Notes under the pieces: generated by a model
What the model saw: the letters and a program-made list of their open reading frames with translations, nothing else
What the model was told of the DNA's origin: nothing
Databases searched by the model: none
Assembly (NCBI GenBank): GCA_023259675.1
Contig: JALRGT010000001.1
Location: 124,001-188,000 of the forward strand
Source: Flavobacterium sp.
GTDB lineage: Bacteria > Bacteroidota > Bacteroidia > Flavobacteriales > Flavobacteriaceae
Reading direction: 5' to 3'
Length of the DNA: 64,000 nt
Shown here: positions 26,379-37,300 of the stretch, in pieces
Numbering within the stretch: the first letter of the stretch is position 1
Layout: each line of letters opens with the position of its first letter
Position numbers and translations under genes: made by a program

Positions 26379-28679
26379 TTAATTGGTAAATTGAAAATTA
26401 GTTTCTAATGTTGTTAAAGAGCTACCTCCAATAAAAACTTTAAAATCACCTAGTTCTGCTTCCCATTTTGAATTGGCCGTATAATACTGAATTGTTTTTT
26501 GATCAATAACAAATGATACTGTTTTGGATTCGCCTGGCAATAATTCAATCATTTCAAATCCTTTAAGTTCCTTAACCGGACGTGTCACACTCCCTATTAA
26601 ATCCCTAATATACATTTGAACTACTTCTTTACCGGTTACTTTTCCCGTATTTTTAATTTTAACGGAAACTTCAATTTTTCCACCAGCGGCAAAAGCTGCT
26701 GACGACAGTTGTAAGTCTGAATATTCAAATGTTGAATAACTCAAACCAAAACCAAACGGATACAAAGGGGTAGTCTTTTCATCGATATAATGGGACCAAA
26801 ACACGCTATCTGGCTCACTCATAATAGGTCGACCTGTATTTTTATGATTGTAATATATCGGCAGTTGCCCAACGTTTCTTGGAAAAGTCATCGGTAATTT
26901 CCCACTTGGATTATAGTCTCCATATAAAACTTGCGCTATGGCATTTCCGCTTTGAGTTCCCAGCTGCCAGGCCTCCACAATCGCAGGAATATTTTCGGCT
27001 GCCCAAGGAATAGCTAAAGGACGACCATTATTTAAAACCAAAACAACATTAGGATTTACTTTGTAAACTTCCTCCAATAATTCTTGTTGAACACCAGGCA
27101 AACCAATATCGGCTCTGCTTCTTCCCTCTCCAGATTGCAAACCATGTTCTCCTAGCACCATTACGACAACATCTGCTCCTTTGGCCGCGGCAATTGCTTC
27201 TGCAAATTCACTTTTGTCAGTCGTATTAATTTTGGTCTCCCAAATAAATTGAGTTCTCCCCACAGCTACATCAGCCCCTTTTTTATAGATAATTTGATTG
27301 CCTTTGTAGTTTTGCATGCCTTCCAGAACTGAAACTGCAGTATTATCGTCGGCAGCAATTCTCCAACTTCCTAACGGACTTGTTTTATCATTTGCCAACG
27401 CTCCAATGAGAACAATTTTTTGACCTGATTTTTTAAGCGGCAACAATTCTTTTTCATTCTTTAAAAGCACAATCGATTTTTTGGCCATATCCAAAACACC
27501 TGACTGAAATTCCAGTTTCCCAACTGTTTCTTTTTCACGGTTCTCATCGCAATATTTATAAGGATCATCAAATAAACCCAATTCAAATTTTACTTTTAGA
27601 ATTCTTCTTGCTGCATCATCAATTAAACTTTCTTTTACTTTTCCTTCTTTTACCAATGAAACTAGATGATCAACATAAGCACTAGACTCCATGTCCATGT
27701 CAGACCCAGCATTTAGTGCTATTTCAGCAGCTTGCTTACTATCTTTTGCGTAACCATGCGTTATCATTTCATTGATAGAACCCCAATCTGAAACTACGAA
27801 GCCTTCAAATTTCCAGTCTCCTTTTAATATCTGTCTTTGCAAATATTTATTACCCGTTGCAGGAATCCCGTTCAACTCATTAAAAGAATTCATAAACGTT
27901 CTCACACCAGCATCAACGGCCGCCTTAAAGGGTGGGAAAATAGTGTTTTGTAGAACTGTTTCGCTTACATCAACCGTATTATAATCTCTTCCAGACTCTG
28001 CAAAGGCATATCCTGCAAAATGTTTAGCGCAAGCCAAAATAGTATTGGTTGCCGCCAAATCAACCCCTTGAAAACCTTGTACACGAGCAACGGCTATTTT
28101 ACTTCCTAAAAAAGGATCTTCGCCGGCTCCTTCCATTACGCGTCCCCAACGTGCATCTCTTGCAATGTCAACCATAGGCGCAAAAGTCCAATTAAGTCCT
28201 ACAGCAGCAGCTTCTTCAGCCGCAATTGCTGCTGATTTTTTTATGGCTTCCATGTCCCAACTTGCTGATTCAGCCAAAGGAATTGGACTGATTGTTTTAT
28301 AACCATGAATCACATCAAAACCAAAAACAAGAGGAATCCCTAAACGGGTTTCTTCTACAGCGATTTTTTGCAATGCTCTAACATCTTTAACTCCTTTTAC
28401 ATTGAGCATTGAACCAACCAAACCTTTCTTCAGGTCTGCATATTTTTTGGCTGCCTGTCCGTCTTTGGGCGTTGGCCCCGTAATCTCCCAAAAACCATTG
28501 TACTGATTGAGTTGTCCTATTTTTTCTTCTAATGTCATTAGATTTAAAACGGAATCAACTTTTACTTCTAAGGGATTTGTTTTAGAATACGCGACAGATG
28601 AATTAATCATTTTGCTACTGCAAGCGGCAAATACAAAAACCGCACAAGCGATTGATGTTGGTAAAAATAGATTCTTCAT
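26379..28679 (-). CDS. bglX: GH3 beta-glucosidase, lipoprotein
   Basis: The 766-residue lipoprotein (lipobox FAAC, Cys20) has the GH3 N-terminal barrel with KHFAGYA (His220) and the nucleophile Asp298 in GFVVSDWG. The C-terminal alpha/beta sandwich has the likely acid/base Glu in LQSGEGRSRADIGLPG, and a fibronectin III-like domain ends the chain. It should release glucose from beta-glucan oligosaccharides at the envelope. It lies downstream of the SusC-to-GH16 unit on the same strand, behind a 480-base gap with its own promoter-like element, and would finish beta-1,3-glucan breakdown. Confidence 0.92.
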   Translation of the reverse strand: MKNLFLPTSIACAVFVFAACSSKMINSSVAYSKTNPLEVKVDSVLNLMTLEEKIGQLNQYNGFWEITGPTPKDGQAAKKYADLKKGLVGSMLNVKGVKDVRALQKIAVEETRLGIPLVFGFDVIHGYKTISPIPLAESASWDMEAIKKSAAIAAEEAAAVGLNWTFAPMVDIARDARWGRVMEGAGEDPFLGSKIAVARVQGFQGVDLAATNTILACAKHFAGYAFAESGRDYNTVDVSETVLQNTIFPPFKAAVDAGVRTFMNSFNELNGIPATGNKYLQRQILKGDWKFEGFVVSDWGSINEMITHGYAKDSKQAAEIALNAGSDMDMESSAYVDHLVSLVKEGKVKESLIDDAARRILKVKFELGLFDDPYKYCDENREKETVGKLEFQSGVLDMAKKSIVLLKNEKELLPLKKSGQKIVLIGALANDKTSPLGSWRIAADDNTAVSVLEGMQNYKGNQIIYKKGADVAVGRTQFIWETKINTTDKSEFAEAIAAAKGADVVVMVLGEHGLQSGEGRSRADIGLPGVQQELLEEVYKVNPNVVLVLNNGRPLAIPWAAENIPAIVEAWQLGTQSGNAIAQVLYGDYNPSGKLPMTFPRNVGQLPIYYNHKNTGRPIMSEPDSVFWSHYIDEKTTPLYPFGFGLSYSTFEYSDLQLSSAAFAAGGKIEVSVKIKNTGKVTGKEVVQMYIRDLIGSVTRPVKELKGFEMIELLPGESKTVSFVIDQKTIQYYTANSKWEAELGDFKVFIGGSSLTTLETNFQFTN

Positions 28680-29160
28680 TTATCTGTTTTTTTAAATTTA
28701 AAATTTATTATTGTTTATTTAAATATTTAAAGCGGTCCTTCTCTCACAATTTTATTATCGCAAAAGTATAAGTACTACCATTTGCCCTTTCTTTTTTGGT
28801 GATACTACTTAAGTTCCCATTATAACGGTAGCGTTTTGGGATTTATAGTATTGTAACTCTTTATTTCCCTACCCACAAAAAACAATATAACAGCCTGTAC
28901 CCCTTTCGAAACTCCATTTAGAAAAGTTCACATAGGTTTAATTAAATTCATCAGACCAAACTCGGTTTAAACACTGAGTCTGCATATTATTTGTTAAGCA
29001 AAATAGGAATGCCACAATTAAGAAAAATTTGATAGAATAAAAATATCCCATGATATGCATCGGTTAATTGATTAATTGCTCACTATTAAATTATAAACAA
29101 CAGATTAACTTGAATTTTTGTCTATATTTTATTGGCTACACTTATTAAAATTCAATCATG
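28680..29160 (-). promoter_or_regulatory. Gap between GH16 and GH3 genes with promoter-like elements
   Basis: No gene is visible. TACTTTTG on the minus strand (28768-28761) is an exact -7 match about 80 bases before the GH3 start. Upstream, GTACTACCA (28782) and TGGTGATACTAC (28797) form an imperfect dyad. A 9-base inverted repeat TTGAATTTT (29110) / AAAATTCAA (29147) may mark the end of the GH16 transcript. Confidence 0.35.
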
Positions 29161-30240
29161 TTAGTTATATACTCTTATGTAATCAATCTCCATTGAAGAC
29201 TGAGTAAAAGCGGGATTGATAGCACCTCCAAAAGACCCACCCATTGCAATATTAAAAATTAAAAAAAAATTCTGATTGAAAGGCAAACCAGCAGAATTCA
29301 CAAAAGTTTTAAACAACTGGCTATCTACATAAAATTTAATAGCATCTGCTCTCCAGTCAATGGAGTAAATATGAAATTCAGAAGCCACATTTGATATAAT
29401 TACACTAGATGTATCGCCATTTCCACCAAAATGTCCCGGATAATGAAGTGTCCCATGTATTTTATTGAGTTGATTCCCCACATGCTCCATAATATCTATT
29501 TCACCGCAAGCAGGCCAAGTATTGGTATCAATATTTGCACCTAATGCCCAGATTGCGGGCCAAGTTCCCCCACCAGCTGGCAGTTTTGCCCTTACTTCTA
29601 CTTTTCCATATTTAAAAGAAAATTTACCTTTGGTTAGTAGTCTTGCCGAAGTATAGCTACTGCCTTGATAATTTTCTTTTTTAGCAATAATTTTTAATAC
29701 CCCATTGGCTACGATAACATTATCAGATCTATTGGTATAATATTGGGATTCATTATTTCCCCAACCGCCACCTCCTAAATCGTATCCCCATTTTGTGGGA
29801 TTTGGTGCTCCATCAATATTAAATTCGTCTGACCATATAGAAGTTGGAGCTACATATAAAGTTATGGTAACTGAAGTGCTAACAAAATTGGTTCCATTAT
29901 AGGCGGTTATATTTACTAGATAGTTGAAAGTTCCAACTGTACTATAAATATGGGTATTCATCCCAGATGTAGCATTTTGTAGATTACCGTCACCGAATGC
30001 AATTTTATAAGAAGTTGCATTAGTTGCACTAATATTGAAATTAACCTTACCACTTCCGTCACCACTTGGATTTTGTGCATTTGCACCAACAAGAGTAGCG
30101 GAAACGACAAGCTTTGATGGTGTTGTCCCATTTGTTTCTCCGCCAGTTGTATTGCCACTGTCCGCACTACACGAAATAAGTAGAATTATTGATAGTAGAG
30201 CAACCAAATTTTTATTATTTAAAAGGAAAGAAAAAAACAT
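29161..30240 (-). CDS. GH16 endo-beta-glucanase lipoprotein with PKD-like domain
   Basis: After the lipobox cysteine in LLISCSAD comes a PKD-like domain (NPSGDGSGKVNFNISATNA) and a GH16 domain with catalytic EIDIME (Glu and Glu four apart plus Asp between, about 260-265 counted from the longest frame). WGYDLGGGGWGNNESQYYT is typical of laminarinase-like GH16. It should cut beta-1,3- or mixed-linkage glucan at the surface. I place the start at 30240; the frame extends to an ATG at 30279, but that codon abuts an 11-base-pair hairpin and would give an overlong signal. It is the last gene of the susC unit. Confidence 0.9.
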   Translation of the reverse strand: MFFSFLLNNKNLVALLSIILLISCSADSGNTTGGETNGTTPSKLVVSATLVGANAQNPSGDGSGKVNFNISATNATSYKIAFGDGNLQNATSGMNTHIYSTVGTFNYLVNITAYNGTNFVSTSVTITLYVAPTSIWSDEFNIDGAPNPTKWGYDLGGGGWGNNESQYYTNRSDNVIVANGVLKIIAKKENYQGSSYTSARLLTKGKFSFKYGKVEVRAKLPAGGGTWPAIWALGANIDTNTWPACGEIDIMEHVGNQLNKIHGTLHYPGHFGGNGDTSSVIISNVASEFHIYSIDWRADAIKFYVDSQLFKTFVNSAGLPFNQNFFLIFNIAMGGSFGGAINPAFTQSSMEIDYIRVYN

Positions 30241-30278
30241 GAATTCTGATTTTTTGAAATTACTATTATATATAAACA

Positions 30279-30307
30279 TAAAGGAGTTAAACGAGGTAAC
30301 TCCTTTA
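30279..30307 (-). terminator. Intra-operon hairpin before GH16
   Basis: TAAAGGAGTTA (30279-30289) and TAACTCCTTTA (30297-30307) form a perfect 11-base-pair stem with a 7-base loop. The tail on the minus strand is only partly T-rich (TGTTTATATA), so it may be a leaky terminator or an mRNA-processing stem. Confidence 0.6.
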
Positions 30308-30323
30308 TCTTAAGTTTTAGGTT

Positions 30324-31208
30324 TTATTCAGGAACTAGAACAAACCCCCATTCAAATTGATTATTACCATCAGCGGTGCTTAAAACCATTTCGTTAGCCG
30401 AGCGACTGAATATTCTGTACTGATGATTTCCCCCAGTATAATAACCGATAAAACCAATTCCAGACAAACTCATGGTTTCTACACCATTAGGAGCCGACAG
30501 CATAAACTGACCCGAATAATCCGCAAAAGGATATTGAATAATATCAGCTCCATCAGCAACTCCTCCTGATCCATTCAATTCTTCAATCAACCCTCCACGT
30601 CCGAAAACAAATCCATCAGCTCCTGTGTCGTGTAAAAAAGTACCGTCCGAATTAAAGGTAAAACGGTCATCATACATACCTGTATTTGCCTTAGAATCAG
30701 CAGGAGCTTGATACCATTCATTAATTATTGAACCACCCACTGGACCAAGCCCAAAATGGCTGTTGGCCTCTGCTTTAATCCTCCAAGTTCTCGAACTGTT
30801 AGCAGTTAACATCGTTACCAATTCAGCTGGTGGTACATATACTACCAAAACCTCAACTTCAAAAGTAGAACTGGAGCTTACCCCTGCAGTTCCATTTGCC
30901 ACTACAGTTATGGTGTATTTGTTAACACCGGTGTTACCAAAATTATACGTTATGTTTCCGGAAGGCGCCACCTTTTCTAAACCATTATAAATAAATTTAT
31001 AGCTTATTGCATTATTGGCAGATACCTTAATATTCACTGTTCCACTTCCGTCTCCATGAGGATGACTTGCATCTAATCCAACGATTTCGGGAGTTATTGT
31101 CAAGTTAGTTGGTGTAATGATGTCTCCAAATTCATAGTTCTCTTCTGCGCAGCTACTGAATATCAGTACTGATAAAAGAAAAGTAATAATATGTTTTATG
31201 TTTTTCAT
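30324..31208 (-). CDS. Surface glycan-binding lipoprotein (SusE/F position)
   Basis: The 294-residue lipoprotein (lipobox SSCAEE, Cys20) has an N-terminal PKD-like domain (SHPHGDGSGTVNIKVSANNA), closely similar to the one in the neighbouring GH16, and a C-terminal beta-rich domain (SSRTWRIKAEANSHFGLGP, MYDDRFTFNSDGTFLHDTG). No catalytic motif is seen. Its position after SusC, SusD and a larger binding protein suggests it binds the polysaccharide at the surface. The C-terminal domain resembles a lipocalin-like or glycan-binding family of PUL lipoproteins, but I cannot name it. Confidence 0.78.
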   Translation of the reverse strand: MKNIKHIITFLLSVLIFSSCAEENYEFGDIITPTNLTITPEIVGLDASHPHGDGSGTVNIKVSANNAISYKFIYNGLEKVAPSGNITYNFGNTGVNKYTITVVANGTAGVSSSSTFEVEVLVVYVPPAELVTMLTANSSRTWRIKAEANSHFGLGPVGGSIINEWYQAPADSKANTGMYDDRFTFNSDGTFLHDTGADGFVFGRGGLIEELNGSGGVADGADIIQYPFADYSGQFMLSAPNGVETMSLSGIGFIGYYTGGNHQYRIFSRSANEMVLSTADGNNQFEWGFVLVPE

Positions 31209-31220
31209 TTTTTCTGTTTT

Positions 31221-32828
31221 TTAAAATTGTTTGATATCATCAAAATAATAGGCTGAACCAGTACCCGCAGCACCAAAATCAGGAAAAATCACGATTGTGT
31301 CGTACGAATTAGCCGTGCTAAAAGCTGAAAAATCAGTCAAATCAAATGTTAGTACTTGCCATGCATCAGCAACCGTTGTTAGTGCTTCCACTTCAACTAC
31401 AATCGATGCGTTTCCGTTACCGTCTTTTGGAGATGTAGAATCTTCCATTTTGAATAATATTCTTGCCCCTACTTTTGGAGACCAAACATTAACCGATACT
31501 TTTGTGCCATTAGCTAAATTAACCGGACTATCCAAATTTATACTCGCACCAGCCCAAACTTGAGCTCCCGAAGCCTTATCAAATTTAACCACGTTGTTAG
31601 ACAGATTAGCCCCTGATTTATCCGGATTAGCTACGAGTGTTGCCGTATTACTACCAAAACCACCCCAATTATAGGTTAAAACACTGGACTCAAAATCCAT
31701 AGGCATTTGAATAGATTCTGCTGGCTCCTTGTAAAAATAAAGATTGTCAATAAAAACAGTAGACGTTGAAGAAACAAACAACATTTGTGTAATTCCAGAC
31801 ATATCTGTTGTAAAGCTAGATAATGGAATATCTACACTTACCCATTTTCCTAAGTCAATTGAAGTTACTGCTACCTCAGATTCTTTTGTAGGACCGTCTG
31901 GCTTGCTTGTGTTAACAATTTTAAATGCTAAATTGGTTGCATTAGTTGTCCAATAGTCAAAATGAACAAATGTTTTATCAGAAAGATTTGTTGCATTACC
32001 ATAATCCGTTACAATTCCTGTATAATTCAGATCTACATATTTCAAAGTGTTATTGCCAGCTATATCAATATTGAATAATTTAGTAGATTGTCCCCAACCG
32101 GGATTCCATTCACTCACGTTAACGTTTGTATATGCATCGCTAAAAATAGAAGTTACATCTCCTGATTTTCTTCCAGGAGTCGGAGCTGCAGTAGTTGGCT
32201 GAAGAATCGCAGTCACTACAAAAATCTCTGACTTTTCAGTAGTTTGTATTGCCGCACTTTTTGCAACAACCCTAATCGTATAAGTTCCCGCTTCCTTATA
32301 AGTGTAAGAAGCTATTTCTCCAATATTTGCAGAAACCGGTACATCGTTACCCGGTTCTCCAAAATACACATCAAACATAGTCGCATAGTCAGCAGTTACG
32401 GTAACGCTTACTTTTTTTGATATGCCTAAATCATTTTCATTGGTAACCACTAAATTTTCTGGCGCTTTAAACGATACCACTAAACTTTGGGTCACTTCTG
32501 TCTCTAAGCCAGTCAATCCATAAGCAATTATTTTAACCGTATAGGTGCCTTCTGCATAAACATGAGTTGTGCTTTTACCCTGCAATACATTCACCGCTGC
32601 GGTAGTAGCATCCCCATAATAAATATCATAAGAAACTGCTCCTTCCCCATTTGGGGTGATTGTCACTAAACCCGTATTATCTTGAGTCACGTTATAAAAT
32701 CCAACCACATTACTAGGTGCAGTAACCGAACTTAAAAACGAAGTATCTTCATCGATTCCTTCAACCGTACAGCTTATAGCGATCGCTAGCAAGAATACGA
32801 AACCAAAAATTAATTTTATATTTTTCAT
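31221..32828 (-). CDS. Multi-module surface glycan-binding lipoprotein
   Basis: The 535-residue lipoprotein (Cys20) has two PKD-like domains (about 35-120 and 120-210). A beta-sandwich module follows (about 222-370; SIFSDAYTNVNVSEWNPGW to FIDNLYFYKEP), then a second one ending YYFDDIKQF (about 375-535). The first sandwich is homologous to the C-terminal module of the lipoprotein at 41424, and the second to the repeated module of the protein at 38559. It sits just after susD, the usual place for a SusE/SGBP-type binding protein. No enzyme motif is visible. Confidence 0.82.
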   Translation of the reverse strand: MKNIKLIFGFVFLLAIAISCTVEGIDEDTSFLSSVTAPSNVVGFYNVTQDNTGLVTITPNGEGAVSYDIYYGDATTAAVNVLQGKSTTHVYAEGTYTVKIIAYGLTGLETEVTQSLVVSFKAPENLVVTNENDLGISKKVSVTVTADYATMFDVYFGEPGNDVPVSANIGEIASYTYKEAGTYTIRVVAKSAAIQTTEKSEIFVVTAILQPTTAAPTPGRKSGDVTSIFSDAYTNVNVSEWNPGWGQSTKLFNIDIAGNNTLKYVDLNYTGIVTDYGNATNLSDKTFVHFDYWTTNATNLAFKIVNTSKPDGPTKESEVAVTSIDLGKWVSVDIPLSSFTTDMSGITQMLFVSSTSTVFIDNLYFYKEPAESIQMPMDFESSVLTYNWGGFGSNTATLVANPDKSGANLSNNVVKFDKASGAQVWAGASINLDSPVNLANGTKVSVNVWSPKVGARILFKMEDSTSPKDGNGNASIVVEVEALTTVADAWQVLTFDLTDFSAFSTANSYDTIVIFPDFGAAGTGSAYYFDDIKQF

Positions 32829-32840
32829 AGTTATACTTTT

Positions 32841-34355
32841 TTAATAATTAGGGTTTTGTTCCCATTTCCCATTGGAAAACTTGATTTCTTCATCTGGAAT
32901 AGGAAATAAATTATTCTTTCCTTCTACAAATCCATCAATCTCCTGAGCTGCTTTACCCGTTCTCACTAAGTCAAAGAAACGATGTCCTTCACCTGCCAAT
33001 TCAACCCTTCTTTCATCCAAAATTGCTTGATACGAAACTACTACACGATGTGATTCATCTCCAAAAGCTCTATCACGAACCATATCTAAATAATCTTGGG
33101 CTTTTGAAATGTCACTGGGGCTTTTTTTAATGTTTGCTTCTGCGGCCATCAAAAGGACATCGGCATAACGAATCGCTCTGTAATTATTCGGGCTGGTTAA
33201 TTTAACATCACCAGCGGCATTTGCGCTTCTTTTTCTTGGTATGTATTTTCTATTAAAATAACCTGTATCCTCATGTTGCTTGTTGTAACTAGTCCCTGGA
33301 TTTGCAGCTATCCAAGATACCATATCCAATATAGTTACTTCTTTTCTAGTGTCTCCATTTTCAAAAGCACTAACTATCTTTGGCGTTGGAAGGTTAAAAT
33401 TGTTTCCGTCAGCAAATACAGGACCTTCATAAGCATTAGGACCTGCAAACCCTACTGCGACGTTCCCCTCTATATACTGTAATTGCCCATAATTCCCACC
33501 TTCAACATCGGTATACTGAACTTCAAAAACAGATTCTGGACCATTTTCTCCAGCATCTTCAAAAATACTTCCAAAAGGTGTAAGCCCTTGACTAATTTGT
33601 TCTGCAGTTAAATCAGCTGTTTGCACCAAATGATAATTTCCTGTAGCAATTAAGGTCTCAAAGGTATTGGCAGCTTCAGTATATTTTTCCTGATACAAAT
33701 ACGCTTTTCCCAACAATGCCAAAGCTGATCCACTGGTTGCTCTTCCTTTTTGCGTAGCTGCAACACTTAAATTCTGGGAAGCAAAAATTAAATCAGCCTC
33801 GATTGAAGCATATACTTCACTAACTGAAGAACGTGCTACGCTTTTTTCGTCACCAGGAACAAATCGTTTATCCCCATTCATTGGGATGCCTCCAAACCAT
33901 TTTACCAATTCAAAATGATAATAAGCTCTAAGGAAACGTGCTTGAGCTATAATTTGGTTTTTTCCTTCAAAATCTGTTTTATCCTTGAATTCTAAGATGT
34001 AATTGGCTCTTTGTACGCCAGCAAACATCCAATCCCATAATTGTTTAATTTGAACGTTGTTTTTTGTATGAATCATATCATCAACAGACTGATATCCTGG
34101 AACATCATTAGGTCCATTACCACCCGCATAGGTATTATCAGAAGCTATTTCACCCATTAATACATTGATAAAGGTGGAGTGTAATAAATCATAAGCCCCA
34201 ATTAAAGCGTTTTCATAATCTGCTTTAGAATTGAAATAATTCTCGGAATCAATTGAATATTCAACGGGACGATCAACAAAATCATCACTGCAAGAAATAG
34301 TTACCATCGAGAAAACCACTAGGCTTGCTAACTTAATATATATATACTTTTTCAT
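32841..34355 (-). CDS. susD: SusD/RagB-family glycan-binding lipoprotein
   Basis: The 504-residue lipoprotein (lipobox TISCSDD, Cys22) has the SusD all-helical N-terminal part with TPR-like repeats (ARFLRAYYHFELVKWFGGIPM, GSALALLGKAYLYQEKYTEAANTFE) and the C-terminal family segment RRVELAGEGHRFFDLVRTGKA ending LFPIPDEEI. It caps the SusC transporter and helps deliver oligosaccharides. It begins 10 bases after susC and belongs to the same transcript. Confidence 0.95.
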   Translation of the reverse strand: MKKYIYIKLASLVVFSMVTISCSDDFVDRPVEYSIDSENYFNSKADYENALIGAYDLLHSTFINVLMGEIASDNTYAGGNGPNDVPGYQSVDDMIHTKNNVQIKQLWDWMFAGVQRANYILEFKDKTDFEGKNQIIAQARFLRAYYHFELVKWFGGIPMNGDKRFVPGDEKSVARSSVSEVYASIEADLIFASQNLSVAATQKGRATSGSALALLGKAYLYQEKYTEAANTFETLIATGNYHLVQTADLTAEQISQGLTPFGSIFEDAGENGPESVFEVQYTDVEGGNYGQLQYIEGNVAVGFAGPNAYEGPVFADGNNFNLPTPKIVSAFENGDTRKEVTILDMVSWIAANPGTSYNKQHEDTGYFNRKYIPRKRSANAAGDVKLTSPNNYRAIRYADVLLMAAEANIKKSPSDISKAQDYLDMVRDRAFGDESHRVVVSYQAILDERRVELAGEGHRFFDLVRTGKAAQEIDGFVEGKNNLFPIPDEEIKFSNGKWEQNPNY

Positions 34356-34365
34356 TTTATCTTAA

Positions 34366-37300
34366 TTAAAAATTAATGTTTAACCCTAATAAATAGGTTC
34401 TTGGAATTGGGTAAAAACCATCATCGATTCCTCCACCAATTGGAGCACCACTAGAAGCTCCTGGATCATAGCCTTTATATTTTGAGAAGGTATAAAGGTT
34501 ATTTACACCCATGTATAACCTCAGTTTAGAAATACTTGCTTTCTCGGTAAAATTAGAATTTAGAGTATACCCTAACTGCATACTTTGGATTCTGAAGTAA
34601 GAAGCATCTTCCACAAAATAATCGGAGAAAACTCTATTGCTTGTTCCTGCAGTCGTTACTCTAGGAACCATATTACTGGTTCCCTCTCCCGTCCATCTGT
34701 CTAGCACATAGGTCAAACGATTTGCATCATCAGAAATGCTTTCATAATTACGAACCATATCGTTTCCTACAGAAGCAAAAGTATACAAGGAAAAATCAAG
34801 TGATTTGTAATTCAACTGCATATTGAAACCCATAGTTGCTGATGGAATAGGATTCCCAATATCGGTTCTGTCATCAAAACTAATTTTTCCGTCACCATTT
34901 ACGTCTACATAACGAATATCTCCAGGAGAAGCATTCGCGCCCACTTCTACTTGTGAAGGATGCGCATCTACTTCATCTTGATTTTGAAAAATCCCATCCG
35001 TTTTTAAACCATAGAAATAGCCTATAGAATGCCCGACTTCCATCCTAGAAGGTGCTGGCTGACCAATACCGAATACTCCTCCTTCAAGGAAATTAGTGCC
35101 ATTTATTTCAGTGACATTATTTTTGAGCACCGTAACATTGTACCCCAGACTCATATTAAAATTATCTGAAAACTTATTTTTGTAATTGATGGAGAATTCA
35201 ACCCCTTCATTTTTCACAGTACCTGCATTAATAGTCGGTGAAGCGGCACCCGGTGCACCAGTTCCAAGAATTCCAGAGACAGGAATACCTGGTATTAATA
35301 AATCTACCCTTGTATCAACAAAATAATCAGCTACGATATTAATTTTGTTATTGAATAAATTCATATCCAAACCAACATCAAATTTCTTGGCTTGTTCCCA
35401 TTTTAAATTCTCATTTGGGACTTGTCCTGTTGCCACTCCATTTACTAAACCGCCATCAAACACATAAGTGGCCTCTCCTGACAATTGAGAAATATATCCA
35501 TTATTAGGAATTCTATCATTTCCCACAATACCATAACTCCCTCTTAACTTCATGAAGTTAATTATATTAGATTCTCCAAAGAAATCTTCATCTGACACTA
35601 CCCAACCTGCAGTAACAGATGGAAAGTACCCCACTTTGTTTCCTGGACCAAATCTCGTCGATGAATCACGACGATACATTCCTGACAAAAGGTATTTCCC
35701 TTTAAAATCATATTGTACTCTACTAAAATAGGAAAGTCTTCTTTCATCATAATTATATGAGCCAACTGGATTTATTCCTTCAGGCGGAGCTCCTTTTGTC
35801 AAAGCTATGTCTGCGAAATCCCATGAATTATTCGGCACATCATAACCGGTTGCAAACAATCCATTTCCATATTCTTTATAAATGGTATTCCCAACCATAG
35901 CACTAATTTTATGATTCTCTGCAATGGTTTTCGTATACGTTCCATATATATCAAAAGAATAATTATTATCGTTTACCGCATTTTGAGAAACAGAACTTCT
36001 GGTTACATTAAATACCTTCCCACTACCATAATCCACAATTTTAGCAAAAGTTTTTGCTTCACTATTGGATGACTTGAAACCCATACTACTAGAAAGGACA
36101 AATCCTTTAAAAAGGTTATAATCCAATCCAAAATTTCCACTTATTTGCTTAAAATTATAATTGTTATAGGTATTTTCAATTTGAGCTAATGGATTAATCA
36201 TTTCATTTCCTAAAGTTCCTCCAGGAAATAACGTGAAATTACCATCGACATCATAAGGAGCAAGATTAGATGGGGCATTCACTGCGTTTAAAAGTACCGA
36301 CGCATTTCCATTTTCCAATAAGCTTCTTCTATTGAAATAGGTATAAATAACATTTGATTTCAATTTTAATTTATCAGAAACATCAGCACCCAAGGACACC
36401 CTTGCGGTATTCCTTAAAAACCCAGATTTATTACCCCCTATTATACCTTCTTGATCAAGATGTGATCCACTTACCGAATAAGTTATTTTATCGGAACCCC
36501 CAGAAAAAGTCAAATCATGACTACTAATAGGAACATTTCTTTCTAAAACCTTTCTTTGCCAATCTGTACTTTTTTCGACATTATTTACATTTGGGTAAGG
36601 AAGCGCTTTACCCCCATTGGCATAACTTTCATTAAGCAATAAGGCATATTGGGTCGCATTTAAAGTTTTCAAGGTTTTAGCAGTCTCTTGAAATCCAGTA
36701 TAAGTATTAAAAGAAATTTTTCCTTTAGTGTTTTTCTTACCTGTTTTGGTAGTAACCAAAATAACACCATTTGCAGCAGCTGAACCATAGATTGCAGCTT
36801 GAGCATCTTTTAAAACAGTAATAGTTTCCACATCATTTGGGTTTAATAATCCAAGCTCGCCAATATAACCGTCAATAATTACAAGTGGCGACGCATCCCC
36901 ATTGGTGGCAATACCCCTAATGCGAATATCTAACCCCGCTCCAGGTGATCCCGAAGTAGTGGTTACATTTACACCCGAAACAGTTCCTTGCAGTGCTTGC
37001 TCAATTTTAACAGGTTTTAAAACATCTAAAGTTTTACTATCTATCATAGAGACAGCTCCCGTTACTTCCCTTTTTTTCTGGCTACCGTACCCGATAACAA
37101 GAACCTCTTGCAGAACTTGAGATGTCGTACTCAGTTTAACATCAATACTTTTTCTTCCGTTTATGGGTTCCGTAATAGAAGTATAGCCCACATAACTAAA
37201 TACTAAAGATCCTCCAGAAGCGGCTTTTATTTGATAAGAGCCATCAAAATCTGTGGTGGTAGCATTTCTAGTTCCCTTAATTAAAATGGATGCCCCAGGA

